From Haemaphysalis longicornis (Eukaryota; Arthropoda; Arachnida; Ixodida; Ixodidae): DNA of 64,000 nt. The position numbers and the translations under genes are program-made. Of this stretch, positions 21,848 through 32,825 are shown one piece after another (positions within the stretch are counted from its first letter, which is position 1; each line of letters begins with the position of its first letter). The notes beneath the pieces were generated by a model that worked only from the letters and a program-made list of their open reading frames with translations, had not been told where the DNA came from and searched no databases. The stretch spans positions 732,501-796,500 of the forward strand of contig JABSTR010001136.1 of the NCBI GenBank assembly GCA_013339765.2. The letters are read 5' to 3'.

Positions 21848-23165
21848 GATGAGACAGAGAGAGAGAGAAAATATTTTATTTCTCCAGCAGAGGCTGATGT
21901 GTGGGCGTCGCCCCGTGGAAGGTGTCCCTAGTCCGGGATGCCTTGACTTCGGCTGGTCGTCCGTGCTCGGGTCACCAACTTAAGCTGGATATCCGGGTCT
22001 GGGCTGGCCAGGGAAGCCCTCCACTGCTCGAAGGTTGGATTGGAAAGGGGGGGCAATTCTGGAGTTCGTTGGCACTCCCACAGTATATGGTAGAGGGTGC
22101 CAGGCTAGGGACAGTGAGCACAGAGGGAAGAGTGTTGGGTGGGGAAGATGAGGTGGAGGTGGGTGGGATGTGGATAGGTATTCGTTTGGAGCCGCCGCCA
22201 AGTTGTAGCGTCCTCTCTGGAGAGGCACCAGTGTGGTGGTGGGAGACGACGGCGAGTTTGCCGGTAATGCGCGAGAATCTCCGTGTAGCCACTGAGTGGG
22301 TTGGGTTGATCGTGAGGGGGTAAACATTGGCCACCGTCGGCAATGGCTCGGTGTATCATATCGCGAGCCGCGGCGTGAGCCGCTTCATTGCCGGGGATGG
22401 CGGCGTGTCCAGGAGCCCAGACGATGCGGATGTCAGGGGTCGTTGAGCAGTTTTTGAGGATGTGAAGTGCTGATGAAGAAATTCGGCCAATTTGGTAATT
22501 TCGGCAGGCTGTCTGCGAATCGGTGAGGTTGGTTACTTAGTCAGGGCGGGAAATGGCGGCCAGGGCAATGGCTATTTCTTCGGCGACATCGATTGAGCTT
22601 GTGGTAGTAGTGGCGGCAGTGACGCATTGGCCAGTATGAGTAACTACGCAGGCTACGTGGCCGGCGCGCCCAGGGTAGGGGGTAGCATCTGTATGTACGG
22701 CGCTGGGGTCTTCGCCGTATCGCGCAGTCAGGGCTCGAGCACGGGCAGCCCGGCGGCCAAGGTGGTAGTTGGCGTGCATATTGCGAGGAATTGGGGCCTG
22801 AGACACGCGTTTTAAATTCAGCGGGTGTTGACCTGTAAAAGGTTAGAATGAGATGCTTCGTCGGGACTTCTTTGTCCTCTCTACGTATGTTTATGCGCCT
22901 GACCCCTGTTACGCCCTGACCTCGAAGGCCCTACAGCGGGTCGGCTTCAGTTTCGTTGAGTAGATCGGTATCGGAGATAACGCCCTGGGAGCTGTTTACG
23001 TTGCGATGGGGCCTGACCATGATGTCAAGATCAGCTAATCGGGCCTGGCTCAAGAGTTTTTCTGCCTGCTGCTGCGTCATGACTTCCACCAGCAATTCCC
23101 CAGTTCTCTGTTTCTTGGCTTTGTACGCCTCACCAATATAACCTTTACAGGATCTTTGATATTCA
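21848..23165 (-). mobile_element. LINE 3' fragment (RNase H family as at 20142), decayed
   Basis: The plus strand shows a GA tract at 21851-21867, which is the CT tail of a minus-strand LINE. Minus frames read GYTEILAHYRQTRRRLPPPH and TTWRRLQTNTY (22105-22359), matching the C-terminal domain of the 20142 copy. A frame at 22537-22806 reads PIPRNMHANYHLGRRAARAR, VHTDATPYPGRAGHVACV and VAEEIAIALAA, giving the RNase H Asp and Glu. The connecting segment is frameshifted. It abuts the ORF1 knuckles of the older I-group LINE and may also have inserted into it. Confidence 0.75.
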
Positions 23166-23429
23166 GAACACGGACAGTGAAGGGACAGGTCTTGTTGTGT
23201 CAGTTTGCTCTATTACAAAAACGAAAATAGTTGGCGGTCGTTGAAAAAACGTTTGTTGAAAGAGGTGGAAAAGATACTTCGGTGCGGCTTCTTTTGAGGG
23301 ACGATCACGTTTGGGAGGGGGTTTTGAAAATACCATAAGCTATAGTATAGAGCAAGGAACCGGGATACTTTCTTCGACAGCCTACCCGGATAGCTGTAGT
23401 GGTCTCGGAGCTTCCTGCCTGGTAGACAG

Positions 23430-24345
23430 ACAGGGAGGCTGATGGGCTCCCTGTCTCTCTACCTGGGCTCCGACGGCCACCGTTTGTGGTTTCTGCCCTT
23501 CACATTAAAACAGATCGCCACGGTAGGTTACAACTTGTGTTTGGGGGCTCAAGGTCCTCGGTGTCGCCAATACCGTGACCAAGATTACTCAACAAGGTGC
23601 CCCGTGCGGGGTAAATTAGCGTATGGTTCAGGACAGTTGGCACATGGGGAGTGTCGGATACGGCAGAGAACGGAACGAGCAGGTGTAAGGAGGGCATATA
23701 AGCGCATGCGTCGAAGAATGCGTAGTTTCGGGGTGGTTAGAGGCTTGTCTGGAACAGAAAATGTGCGAAGAATTATGCTCTTATAGTGCAGCTTTGTTTG
23801 TATGTAGTGAAGAGTAGTGCCCACGTCGGTGGGAAACCCAGGCGCCCGGTGAAGAAATTCGCGGTTGGGGCTATGCACTACTCCACTGCCTGGGAATCCA
23901 GCTCAGGACGACAGTGTGGGGACGTAGTTTCGTCAAAGCTTCGCGTAGATCATACTGTAGTTTAGGAATCCAATCCGTGCGAATGGAGCGGATAGCGCGC
24001 CTTGAATCCTTAGGGGTGCTAAGGAGAGGTCCTGAATATTGTTGAGGGTCTGTAGAGTGGCTGCAAGTGGGGGATTAGGGAAAGGACCAGAGTACTTGAT
24101 GGCCACTTGCGACTGAATAGGCGGCTGCTCCGACGTGCGTCCGTGATGCATCCGCGTAGACGATCGTAGAAACAGTATGATATGGACATGATTGACAACA
24201 CGAGCAGAACGTCTCCCCATCAGCTCCAACGTTTTTTGGGATACCAGCTATTCTGAGGTTGCGAGAGACCTCGGGTCGGCGAATCTGCAACAGACCGCCC
24301 TTTCGTTTCGTTACTCTTCTTTTGACTCGCCTCTTTTTCATCACG
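23430..24345 (-). mobile_element. another LINE 3' fragment with RNase H remnant
   Basis: Minus frames read TIVYADASRTHVGAAAYS (24075-24344; YADAS is the usual YTDAS motif) and then frameshifted pieces. The last is 23585-23878, with REFLHRAPGFPTDVGTT, LLTPARSVLCRIRHS and CANCPEP, the C-terminal segment of RNase H-bearing LINEs. The family differs from the 20142 and 21848 copies. No poly-A or clear tail was found near 23400. Confidence 0.6.
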
Positions 24346-25224
24346 GGTTTGATTTACTTCGGTAAAAACCAATGCGACATGCATTTTGAATTGAAAGAAC
24401 AGTGTTCGTTGATAAAATTGAATATGACCAAGAATGCGTATGAAGACGAAATAAAGGAATAAAGGAAACCAGGGCATCGGAAATGGCAGCGTCTTCCCGC
24501 AAAATACGACTTGAAGATCCCCGGCGAAATACAGCATGTGAAGTGAGGCCATCAATACATACGGTTTGATGCTTCTAGTTTTCGTCGTATTTGAGAAGCC
24601 CTAGCAGTGCTTCCCCTTGTACCTCACGCGCCGATCTTGGAGACAGGCCCCATATTTTTATTATTGCACGTAATGTAGCCGGATCGCCTTTATTTAACCT
24701 AGTAAACGCTATCGTACATGCCCATCTGGGCGACGCAAACCACGGCAGTTGAGTCGTGAGCGTGTTCGGTTGAGCTATCAGCTTCCTGCGGAGCTGCAGC
24801 CTCACTTTCCACAAACGAAAACAATGTGTCGATGCGAGCTAGTTGGTATTTCGTCATGGGAACGGGTTGCACGCCAGGCACAACTGGAGGAAGGAAAGCA
24901 GGCAGCAAAGGGGTTTACAAATGATCTAGAATCCATTTTCCTAGCTCGAGTATGCGCAAGCCAAGCGTACCTCTATTAATTTCGTTTGCTTTCAAAGGCT
25001 TCCAAAACACCGCCCGGTAGCTGGCCTGAGAAATCTTAAGACCTGATTGGTTTATTTGGTTTGCGGCTTGGCGGCCGCTTCGCCGCCGGGCGAACTTTTC
25101 TGGCCCAGCACATCGTTGCGGCGGACGACGTTTTTAACACGAAAGTGTTTTATTCCCGGGTACACGAAGATCTCACTCACGTCATATCCGTCAGGGAAGT
25201 CACGTCACCAGAAAAAGTGCCATT
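24346..25224. other. unassigned
   Basis: Short, mutually overlapping frames only. An aaataaag motif occurs near 24450. No element ends recognised. Confidence 0.45.
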
Positions 25225-25305
25225 GGCGCTGCGCCGCCCGGATTTGAGCCCTCCGGCCGCAACAGGAGGTACGTGGCACTCTACCGACTGCGCTAGAGCG
25301 AAGAC
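25225..25305 (-). mobile_element. tRNA-derived SINE head, distinct family
   Basis: Read on the minus strand: ctctagcgcagtcggtagag resembles a Pol III A box, followed about 35 nt later by ggagggctcaaatcc, resembling a B box. The acceptor-stem pairing of a true tRNA is not present and there is no clean T-loop, so I call a SINE head rather than a tRNA gene. The body probably continues to lower coordinates (to about 25060), but no second copy is available in this window to define it. Confidence 0.45.
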
Positions 25306-28227
25306 GTGAGCGGCTCTACGAACGCGCTTGATGTCCTTCACTGCGACTCATTCAGATGGTGCGGCCGTCTAGGAGAGACGAAGCGAAGTAGCGTACCATG
25401 ACGCTAATGAGCGCCGAGAGTTGTCGTCTCGATGCCAGCCCCTCGTGTGCGGGGGACGCGCGTGAATTGAGGCACACACCGATGTGGCGTTGTTCCCATG
25501 ACCGTTGTGTTTCAAGTTGCTGTTTCTGCGCATGTCATTTTGGGTTTTGTTGTCCCGGAATAAACCGGCTATTTTTTTTTTGTTTCTTGCGTGTCGGTGT
25601 CACTTCGTCTGGAGGGGTCAGGCTCGCGAACCCTTCGCACATGAAGGAAGTTCCTTTGACATTCAACTGCTCCTGGGAAGGCACCTTTCACTTTCGTGTT
25701 TTACCGATTCATATGAAAGAGGGATCAACCACATTTTTTTCCCACCGCTGGGCGTTGTTGCTCTACATTCCGTCGTATATTCGCTCCATGTATTCTGGCC
25801 TTTACCGAAAGCCAGAGTTTCCGTTTGTGGCTGAAAACGTTTAGACACGTTTTAGCGCACCGTTCGCGATTTGCGTATTCCCGCTCACCGACCGCCGTAC
25901 ACCTAACATCTGACGAACTGGTACAAAAAAAACATGACGCTAAACTTTGTTGCTCAGAGCTATTCGCTTTCGTTTCGCTTCAATCTTTCATCTTTAATAG
26001 CTATAATCGTTGCCTTTTCGGACTAAGCGTTCGCAAGGCAATTATTTGTTTTGAGCATACTGTCGTCATCTCCTGTAGAGCTTTAAAGATTAAAAAATAA
26101 GAGGTCGGTGGCGCCATCTGCTGTGGACGGTCGGAATCACGAGAATTCTCCCAACGTATATTTAGGCAGGGAATTAGTGAACTATGTTGTAATAATTACA
26201 CAATAACCTACACTACCCTGGCCAAAAATATTTTGGAGGCGTAAAAGAGCTTTGCGAGCTGACAAACTTACCTGAACCGTCTGAGGCAGTCGAGGCTTAG
26301 CACGAGTAGAGGCGGCCATTTTGCTCGCCCATCTGAGAAATATCGTCGCTTGTAGTACTCCTGAGCATCATTTAACTAAACAACGCAATAGACAACATTA
26401 CTTTGGATTCCTTTTACCGGCTGTATCAAGCATCGAGCGCTGAGCCAACTGCATGTGCTGTAAACCGGACGCTAGAATATACTTCACGGGCGCTGGGAAC
26501 TCGGTGGCGGCGGTAAAACCTGTCCCAGTAAAGGGTCGTTCACCGTAAGCCTTGCGCATGCGCAGACGACTCCCGCAATCACCGTATACAGTAACGTAAG
26601 GACGGTAATGGTATGCTAAAACTCCCCATTGGGCTGCTGTGAGTTAGCTATTTTGTTCCCTCGTCTGTATTATTTCGTCCGCCATATTCGCCCCGCACAG
26701 GAATAGCAGCTCGGCATGAAACAGATTACGGGCGCGCGCACCATCGATCGGGCCTTCATTATAGGCGCCGCCACACTGTGGGCAGATTGCGGTCGAGCAT
26801 TTTCTGTACCTACGCGCATCATTATGAATTGAGGCAGTGTGGATGCGGTTGCACTATAGACACACTGCAGCGAGCAGACGCAGCGAGAAACGGCTCGTTC
26901 GCAATGCGAACGATCGATGCGTGGCCAGGTGGGCTCTGCTTCGTCTTGCGGCAGGTAGGACCCGAAGTAAACGCTTTCCACACAACACGTCCGCTTTGCG
27001 CAGCCCGATTCTCGCGGCTTTCGTCCCCCTTGGACGTCTCCCGGCAGCCTAGATCTGCAGCGCTGTAGCGCGGCAACTGTTCGATACGCAATAGGCACGG
27101 CGGCTCCGAGTGGTTTTTCGGAAGTCGCGTGCGACGGGAAGTAAAAGTAGACAAAATGAAAGTAGCAAAGCAACTATCCAAACCAACGCCGGCGAAGACA
27201 AGCATGGAATTGGTCCGCGTATACGGAAAGCCCCGAGTCAATACCCGGCGCCATTCGCTTGGCCAGGGGGGCCGGACGTCTTCTCCCTTCCCATCCAAGC
27301 TGTGCCGGAAGGATGAGCAGAGACGGAGCTCGTTCGCTGAGCACTGTGGCTTTTTGTTGAGGCGTGCTGCCATGAATCGGCTTTCCAAGGGCATGCATCG
27401 ACCTTACACACGGTGGCCTCCTCCGTTTTCGGTCGCAATGGTGTTTGAAGCCCTATGGACCTTGGACGTCGCTCGGTATCTCTGTCGCGAACGCATCCCT
27501 CCCCGCGACCTTCAATACTAAACAGGTCTGGATTATTCGATACTATCTCGCTGATATCTATTGAAGAGCGCCTATTATGACTGCCGCCGATTCCTGACAA
27601 GGGGCTCGCCTAGGCCACCATCAAGAAAAAGTAAGGCCTTCTTTACCACCACACACCTACAGCGACCAACAAGTGGCCAGTGAGGAAAAAAATCATTGCT
27701 GCTTGCACGTTCCACCATTTCTGGCCTTATTTCGCGTTCCCCTTTAAGAAAAAAGCCTGAATGTTCCACTGAGCAAAAAAGCCAGCGTTTGTGGCGGGAG
27801 CCGAGAAACGGCTCACACGCGATTGCGAAACGGTCAGCACGAGCATGCTTTCCCGTCAAAAAAGACAGAATCAAGAACACTTAAGGATCAGTGCAGTGCC
27901 TGCAAGGCTCCTCTTGTAATTACACACAAAAAAGAACGGCTCCCCTCCTTGCAGCAGTTTTTCGAAGGAGGTGATAACCATGCCGGCGTGCGCACGTACA
28001 GTAGCGCACAATCACTTAGCGGCACAGTGGTTTTCGCCCCCCTTAGGCGGTGCAACGGCTGGCTCGAGCCCGCATTTCTGACGGTTGCAACACGTTTACG
28101 ACCTCGCACAAGTGGGATGCTTAAAAAAACATCCCCCTCGCGAGGGGCACGATCAAATGCAGAGCATTTCCGGGGGCGCACGACGTTAAGTAGTTTGCGT
28201 TACATTAATGTTGTTGCACTTGTGGCA
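25306..28227. other. unassigned 2.9 kb
   Basis: Includes gacgcgcgtgaattgaggca at about 25448, a short match to the GACA family (ggagacgcgcgtgaattgag), but the rest of that family is missing. Frames such as minus 26822-27394 and plus 27129-27521 match no family I know. No tails or terminal repeats recognised. Confidence 0.45.
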
Positions 28228-28257
28228 ACTGCTGACGAGAGAGCGCTCGTCAGCAGT
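28228..28257. repeat. perfect 12-bp-arm hairpin
   Basis: actgctgacgag - agagcg - ctcgtcagcagt, immediately upstream of the tRNA-like element at 28261. The copy at 62386 is also adjacent to a palindrome (62434-62466), so a hairpin next to this SINE-like unit may be a feature of the family. Confidence 0.7.
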
Positions 28258-28260
28258 AAT

Positions 28261-28430
28261 TTGAATGAGTCAAGGATATAAGGCGCGTTCGTAGGCTCCC
28301 ATTCTGTGTCGGCTTTGTGGCGCAGTGGGTAGAGCACCATGTACATTGCGTTCCGCCCGCAGGGTCGAGGGATCGAAACCAGGCGCCGGATAGTATTTTG
28401 TTTTTATATAGTGTAGGGGGAGGGGTGCGG
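28261..28430 (+). mobile_element. tRNA-derived short element, family T, copy 1
   Basis: Leader ttgaatgagtcaaggatata then aggcgcgttcg, followed by an A-box-like segment (tggcgcagtgggtagagcac) and a B-box-like segment (gggtcgagggatcgaaacc), gcgccgga and a T-rich tail ttttatatagtgtaggggg. The same order is seen at 43021 and, inverted, at 62238. It is not a tRNA gene: the stems do not pair cleanly and the flanks are conserved among copies, as expected for a Pol III-driven retroposon. Confidence 0.7.
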
Positions 28431-29450
28431 ACTACGACTACGGACGCCTACGGACGTCAACGCGGGTGACATCGTGAGTTACTGAAATGCTCTGCATTTA
28501 AAACTAACCGAGGGCGAAGAGTAAGCGCACAAGTCTAACAAATTTCAAAACTCAGGCAAGCAGCGCACGCATCCAAAAGATGCATTCACTCCGATGGCTC
28601 ACTCTGCGTGGCATAAACGCTCGAAAGGTGCCTGTTCCATCCATAAAAATGCACTTGCTCGGCCTAGGGATTTCCGCATGCTGGTTAATCATGCGGCATT
28701 TCTATACGCTAAACTATCCTAGCAGAACAGAAACGTCATAGGGCAACCTATTAACATCTTCAAAAGGCAAGAAGCGAATTGTGTACGGGGTGATGTGAGT
28801 GTCCTTTTAAGTGTCCGTTGCAAAATGTCCTAGAAAAACAGCTTGTCGCGGCACAACACATAACAACGGCCAATAGTCTCTGGTTGATTGCACAAGCGCA
28901 AGTCTCTGGCCAAGAGATCGACATCCCTTTTCCGCGCAGCCATGTTTTCACTGAAAGCCTTTGCGTATGAAGCTTAAAGAAAAACGTTTTGACATTTGCC
29001 GGCACGCACATACGCTCGACAAGATCTAAAACACTGCTCTTACAGCCCCGCACCTAGGGCTGGCGATAAAGAGGCACCGGGAACAAATCATCAAGTTAAA
29101 GGTATCATGATAGCCTTCCTTGAAAAGCTAAATATCCAGAGAAAGCTGCGCAGTAAGAAAAACTTCGTTTAGAAAACCCTATGGCCGCTTTGCGTTGACC
29201 TCACCCGCAGAAACAAGGAGAAAAGTATAGTTGCCGGTACCTTATGCGTGTTTGAAGTTAGTGAGCAAAACTGGATGGTCCGCAAACTTGCAGAAGAAAA
29301 AATAAGACACAGGTTGGTGCACAAACCAGTGCATTAACGCAACACCACCGGACGCCAAAGAAACAAATTACCTCTACGCATTGGCACCCATTCATATCCC
29401 CACACGAAGGTAGCAAATACTCTGTGTAGAGCCTGCACTTTAGCCCACGT
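28431..29450. other. unassigned
   Basis: No recognisable coding or element. Some overlapping minus frames (28760-29053) without homology that I can recognise. Confidence 0.45.
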
Positions 29451-29994
29451 ACAGGTGCCATCAGAAATAATTGGAGCACTGGAACTGGGGCCGAACCGCA
29501 TAGGAGCGCCGTGTAGCTGCACCAGCGCTAAACGAAAGGAGCAGAACACGCATGCGTGCCTGCCGACGGCGATAGCCCATCTATACGTCTCAAACCACTT
29601 GTTTTAACGCGGTTTCCAGCAAATTATTCGCAGCATGCTGGTCTCCGCGACGGTGCTGATAGCATACCCACCTAAAAATATAAGAAAAAAGGTTGTCACT
29701 TCAGATCTCTGCGACTGAGACGCTTCTCCAGCAGCTCGCGTGCGTTGAAAGTGGGTGAGCGACGCTCCCGATACCGCCCCTGCTATCAGCGCCATCGCTG
29801 AGGCCACTATGCTGCGAATAGTTTGCTCGAAGCCGCGTTAAAAGAAGTGGGTTGAGAAGTATAGGTGGGCTATCACCATCGGCAGGCGCGCATGCGTATT
29901 CTGCTCCTTTCATTTACTGCCGGTGCAGCTACACGGCGCTCCTATGCTGTTCGGCCACAGCTACCGTGCTCCAATTACTTCTGACGGCACCTGT
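29451..29994. repeat. long inverted repeat, about 215-bp arms
   Basis: 29451-29665 and 29781-29994 are reverse complements over their whole length at roughly 85 percent by eye. Landmarks: acaggtgcc..cagaaataattggagcac pairs with gtgctccaattacttctg..ggcacctgt at the outer ends, and cggtgctgatagca pairs with tgctatcagcgcc at the inner ends. The spacer is about 115 bp. No transposase frame lies between. It is compatible with a fold-back element or an old MITE whose whole length is terminal repeat. If transcribed across, it would give a long hairpin RNA. Confidence 0.85.
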
Positions 29995-30080
29995 ACAGGG
30001 CAGTACATGAAGCGCATAAACAAGCTTTGCTTCCAAGAGGACATTGAAGACTTGTGCCTGGGCAAATACAGAAAGTTCTC

Positions 30081-30202
30081 CATTCATGGTGGTCAGCGCG
30101 AACGGCAACAACACACGAAGAAGAGAATAGACGACACAGGCGCTGTGTCGTCTATTCTCTTCTTCTGTGTGTTGTTTCCGTTAGCGCTGACCACCATGAA
30201 TG
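30081..30202. repeat. 122-bp palindrome
   Basis: Arms of about 59 bp (cattcatggtggtcagcgcg ... on the left, ...cgctgaccaccatgaatg on the right) with centre acacaggcgctgtgt. Only a few mismatches. The core caacacacgaagaagagaat is laid out like the palindrome arms at 621 (gacgaagaagtacacagg), suggesting that both derive from related element ends joined head to head. Confidence 0.9.
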
Positions 30203-30231
30203 CTATCCAACTCGCCTAATTTGCTACCTTA

Positions 30232-30459
30232 CCCGCCGCGGTGGCTCAGTGGCTAAGGCGTTGCACTGCTGAGCACGAGGTCGCGGGTTCGATTCCCGGC
30301 CGCGGCGGCCGCTTTTCTGATGGAGGCGAAAAGCAAAAACGCCCGTGTGTACGAGATTTCGGCGCACGATAAAGATCCCCAGGTGGTCAAAATTAATCCG
30401 GAGCCGGCGCGCCTCATCGCCTGCGTTGCGTCGGCGCGTTAAACCCCACAATCAATCAA
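30232..30459 (+). mobile_element. Ruka SINE, full length with exact TSD
   Basis: A tRNA-derived head (A box ggtggctcagtggctaaggc, B box gcgggttcgattcccggc) is followed by the conserved body tggaggcgaaaagcaaaaac, gtgtacgagatttcggcgca and ccccaggtggtcaaaattaa. The element ends gcgcgttaaacccc plus an (aatc)n tail. A 15-bp target-site duplication, taatttgctacctta, lies at 30217-30231 and 30460-30474. From knowledge of the family this matches Ruka, the tick SINE with a serine-tRNA-like head. Its near-consensus promoter boxes and perfect TSD suggest a young insertion. It landed a few bases from the end of the element that starts at 30475. Confidence 0.9.
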
Positions 30460-30474
30460 TAATTTGCTACCTTA

Positions 30475-31481
30475 TTAGGGAGGTTTAGAATAGGGGGCCC
30501 CAACGCTCTGGGGCCCCCAAGCGTCTTGGGGCGTCGTACTGCGCATGCGCAGAACCCAAGCCGTCCTTGGGGTTTTGAGTTTCCGTTAGCCCCAACGCTG
30601 GAGTTTGCGTTCTTGCGTCGCTCTCGCAGCCAGGGAGATTGCGCGTGACCATGACTGAAGCGAAACCTGCGGCTCGTTCCTCGACTGACCCGATCAACTA
30701 CGACGATCGCTGAGCGGAATTTGTTGATTCTGCGCATCGTTCGCTAGAAATGGATAAAGCAGGTAATCGTGAAGCGTTTTCTGCCTTCTGAAACAATCCG
30801 CGCACACGCCGGCCGCGCCTGCCAGCTCGGCACGCTCAGCGGCTCGAAGCGGCCTAGACCACGGTAGCAACCGCTTGTCGCTGCTCTTCCCAATCAATCT
30901 GATCGCTAAAAAGGAGCTCCACATGCGAGAAAGTAGGAATTAGTGTGATGAAAAATTATGCTAGGGCTTGTTGTCAGGGCTTATTTTAAAAGCGGCGATC
31001 AGATATCAGCCGCGATGCTAAGCCTACGCTGACCGGAAGCGGACGTTCGGCGATCCGACCGATCGCCGCTGCGCGGGGTGCGCCGCGGGGTGCGTCCGCC
31101 GAGCGGCCGAGAGATGGCGCTACCTGCGCGGAAGCATCGAAACAGGCTACGCAGATGTCGTGGTCACCGATCGCTCGAACAGCAGTTATTATAGCTTCAA
31201 TAAAGTTTCACATGCGAGAAAGCGGATCATAGTGTGGTGAAAAGTTGTATTGCGGATTGTCATTCGCAGTTGCACAGATAGCGGCTATCAAATATCCGCC
31301 ATGATGCTAAGCCTAAAGTTCCCATCACCCGAGCCGACCCGAGCAACGCAAGCCGGTTGCGGGCTGTTGGGGGCGCCCCTGTTCTAAAACTCTCCGCGCG
31401 CGAGCGCCTTGCGTTTGGGTTCCCCTAACTTCTTGGGGTCCCCCAACACCGGCTTCCCCTATTCTGAAACTCTCTATTACA
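30475..31481. mobile_element. non-autonomous DNA element with terminal inverted repeats, copy 1
   Basis: The left end reads ttagggaggtttagaatagg; the right end, reverse-complemented, begins tagagagtttcagaatagg. Both ends also carry gggg-cccc-rich blocks (ctctggggcccccaag; ttggggtcccccaac), and TTA occurs at both borders. There is no transposase frame. The interior has a direct two-fold repeat: gcgagaaagt..ga..tagtgtg.tgaaaa.tt at 30922 and again at 31211, each followed about 100 bp later by gatgctaagcct. About 1.0 kb long. Related copies lie at 61395-62035 and 62752-63452. Confidence 0.75.
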
Positions 31482-31698
31482 GAAAGTTCTCGCCCCATCC
31501 ATGCCTGGGAGGCGCGCTTGACATGCGTGAGCGCTGAAGACCAGGGCGCTGAAGACCTCCTTATTTGGTGCAAAGGCACGCCAGGGTATTCAAGCGGCGC
31601 ACTGTCGCAGCCAGCGAACTGGGAGGCTATTGTTCCGCACTGGCCAAACCCGAGGGGTGCGGGGTTAGCAGCGCCAGGGGACACGTGCAGTCAAACTG

Positions 31699-32371
31699 AA
31701 AAAAAAAAATGGCCGCGTATCTGCTCCTTTCGTTGCGAATGTCTACCAAAGACGATAGTCGACTGGCGCTCCTGCCAAGTAAACGCCTCCCTTTTCTTTC
31801 CGCTCACCTCTCATGCTGTTCCTCTCCCGTCTCGTTCCTCCCGAGATAGCACGCTAGGGGTTTGCTCAAGTCAATTTAAATTTACCGCGTCCACTGCTCC
31901 AAGTCGGGTGTCCCGATGCCAGCGCTGCCGTACGGCGGAGACGCGCGTGAATCGAGGCACCCTACTACAACGTTCATAGAACTACGTTGCCCTACTCCAC
32001 GAGCGTTTCAAGTGGAGCGTGGAACATATTTAGTGGGTCTTTTCGTTGCTGCTGCTGTTTGATTTTTTAAATGCCGCCAGGAGCTACAGTAGCGCGGGCA
32101 ACAGCACGCGACGGTTTTCTTCAATGGATGCAGTATTTCATTTACTATCACAAAAACTAAGGGTGCATAATTTTATAAATAAAGGAACGCTGCAAATACC
32201 CCTTATGTATTGAGTTTGTGCCTTATATTTACGCAATGTCCTGTTCTTGCTCAAGAATGTTGACAACTATGAACATTGACACCGGACTTAGACGTTTAGA
32301 TTTGGCTGTGGGTATACGACACTATTCCGCAGTATCTGTTTCACTTTGGCCGGGTGGTTGAATCGAGTCAC
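31699..32371 (+). repeat. GACA-family repeat, left part (interrupted copy)
   Basis: Starts with an A-run then atggccgcgtatctgctcct and keeps all family landmarks through ggccgggtggttgaatcgag and tcac. At exactly that point the expected agacagac tract is replaced by an insertion and resumes at 32795. Divergence from the copy at 33318 is moderate. Confidence 0.85.
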
Positions 32372-32794
32372 ATTGATGTTTCAAACAAAAGGGTTATTAT
32401 TCATGCCAGTTTTCCAGACCTGTGTCCTTAGGGATTTTCGTTGTAACAATTGATCTTGGTGTTAGAATTGAGTGTTAGTGCGCTACAGTACCCGTTGTGA
32501 CATAAAACCAACCCTGTTTTGTATATTGCTGCATTCTTGAAGCGAATGTTTTTGTATCATGGTTTTCCTCGCATGTTAATCTTTTGGTTGTAAGCAACTC
32601 TAAATTGTTTGTATGTTAATCTTTTGTCTACAATCAACTTGAAACTGTTTATGTGTTTCTGTAAGTGTCTGTAACTGGCAGCTTTCGCGCTCTATTAGTT
32701 TTGTAGCGACAGGCACTGCACTTGTTTAATTGTTTCTGGTTGTTACGTTGTATCATTGATACCAGGATTTTTTGATAATAAATTTATCCTTTCA
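32372..32794 (+). mobile_element. AT-rich insertion, probably a LINE 3' UTR
   Basis: About 423 bp of AT-rich, T-skewed sequence with repeated gtatgttaatcttttg.cta and an aataaa signal (32777-32782) near its right end. It is inserted between tcac and agacagac of a GACA-family repeat. There is no ORF. The A/T bias, the polyadenylation signal and the position just before a simple repeat fit a severely 5'-truncated retroposon tail; a TSD is not resolvable inside the tetranucleotide repeat. Confidence 0.5.

Positions 32795-32825
<31 letters not shown>

Noticed and set aside
28317..28390. possible tRNA gene
   Set aside because: A and B boxes are present but the stems do not pair as in a functional tRNA. 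The same flanks recur at 43021 and 62238, so it is a retroposon head.
30240..30305. possible serine-like tRNA gene
   Set aside because: It is the tRNA-derived head of a Ruka SINE with a conserved body, tail and target-site duplication.
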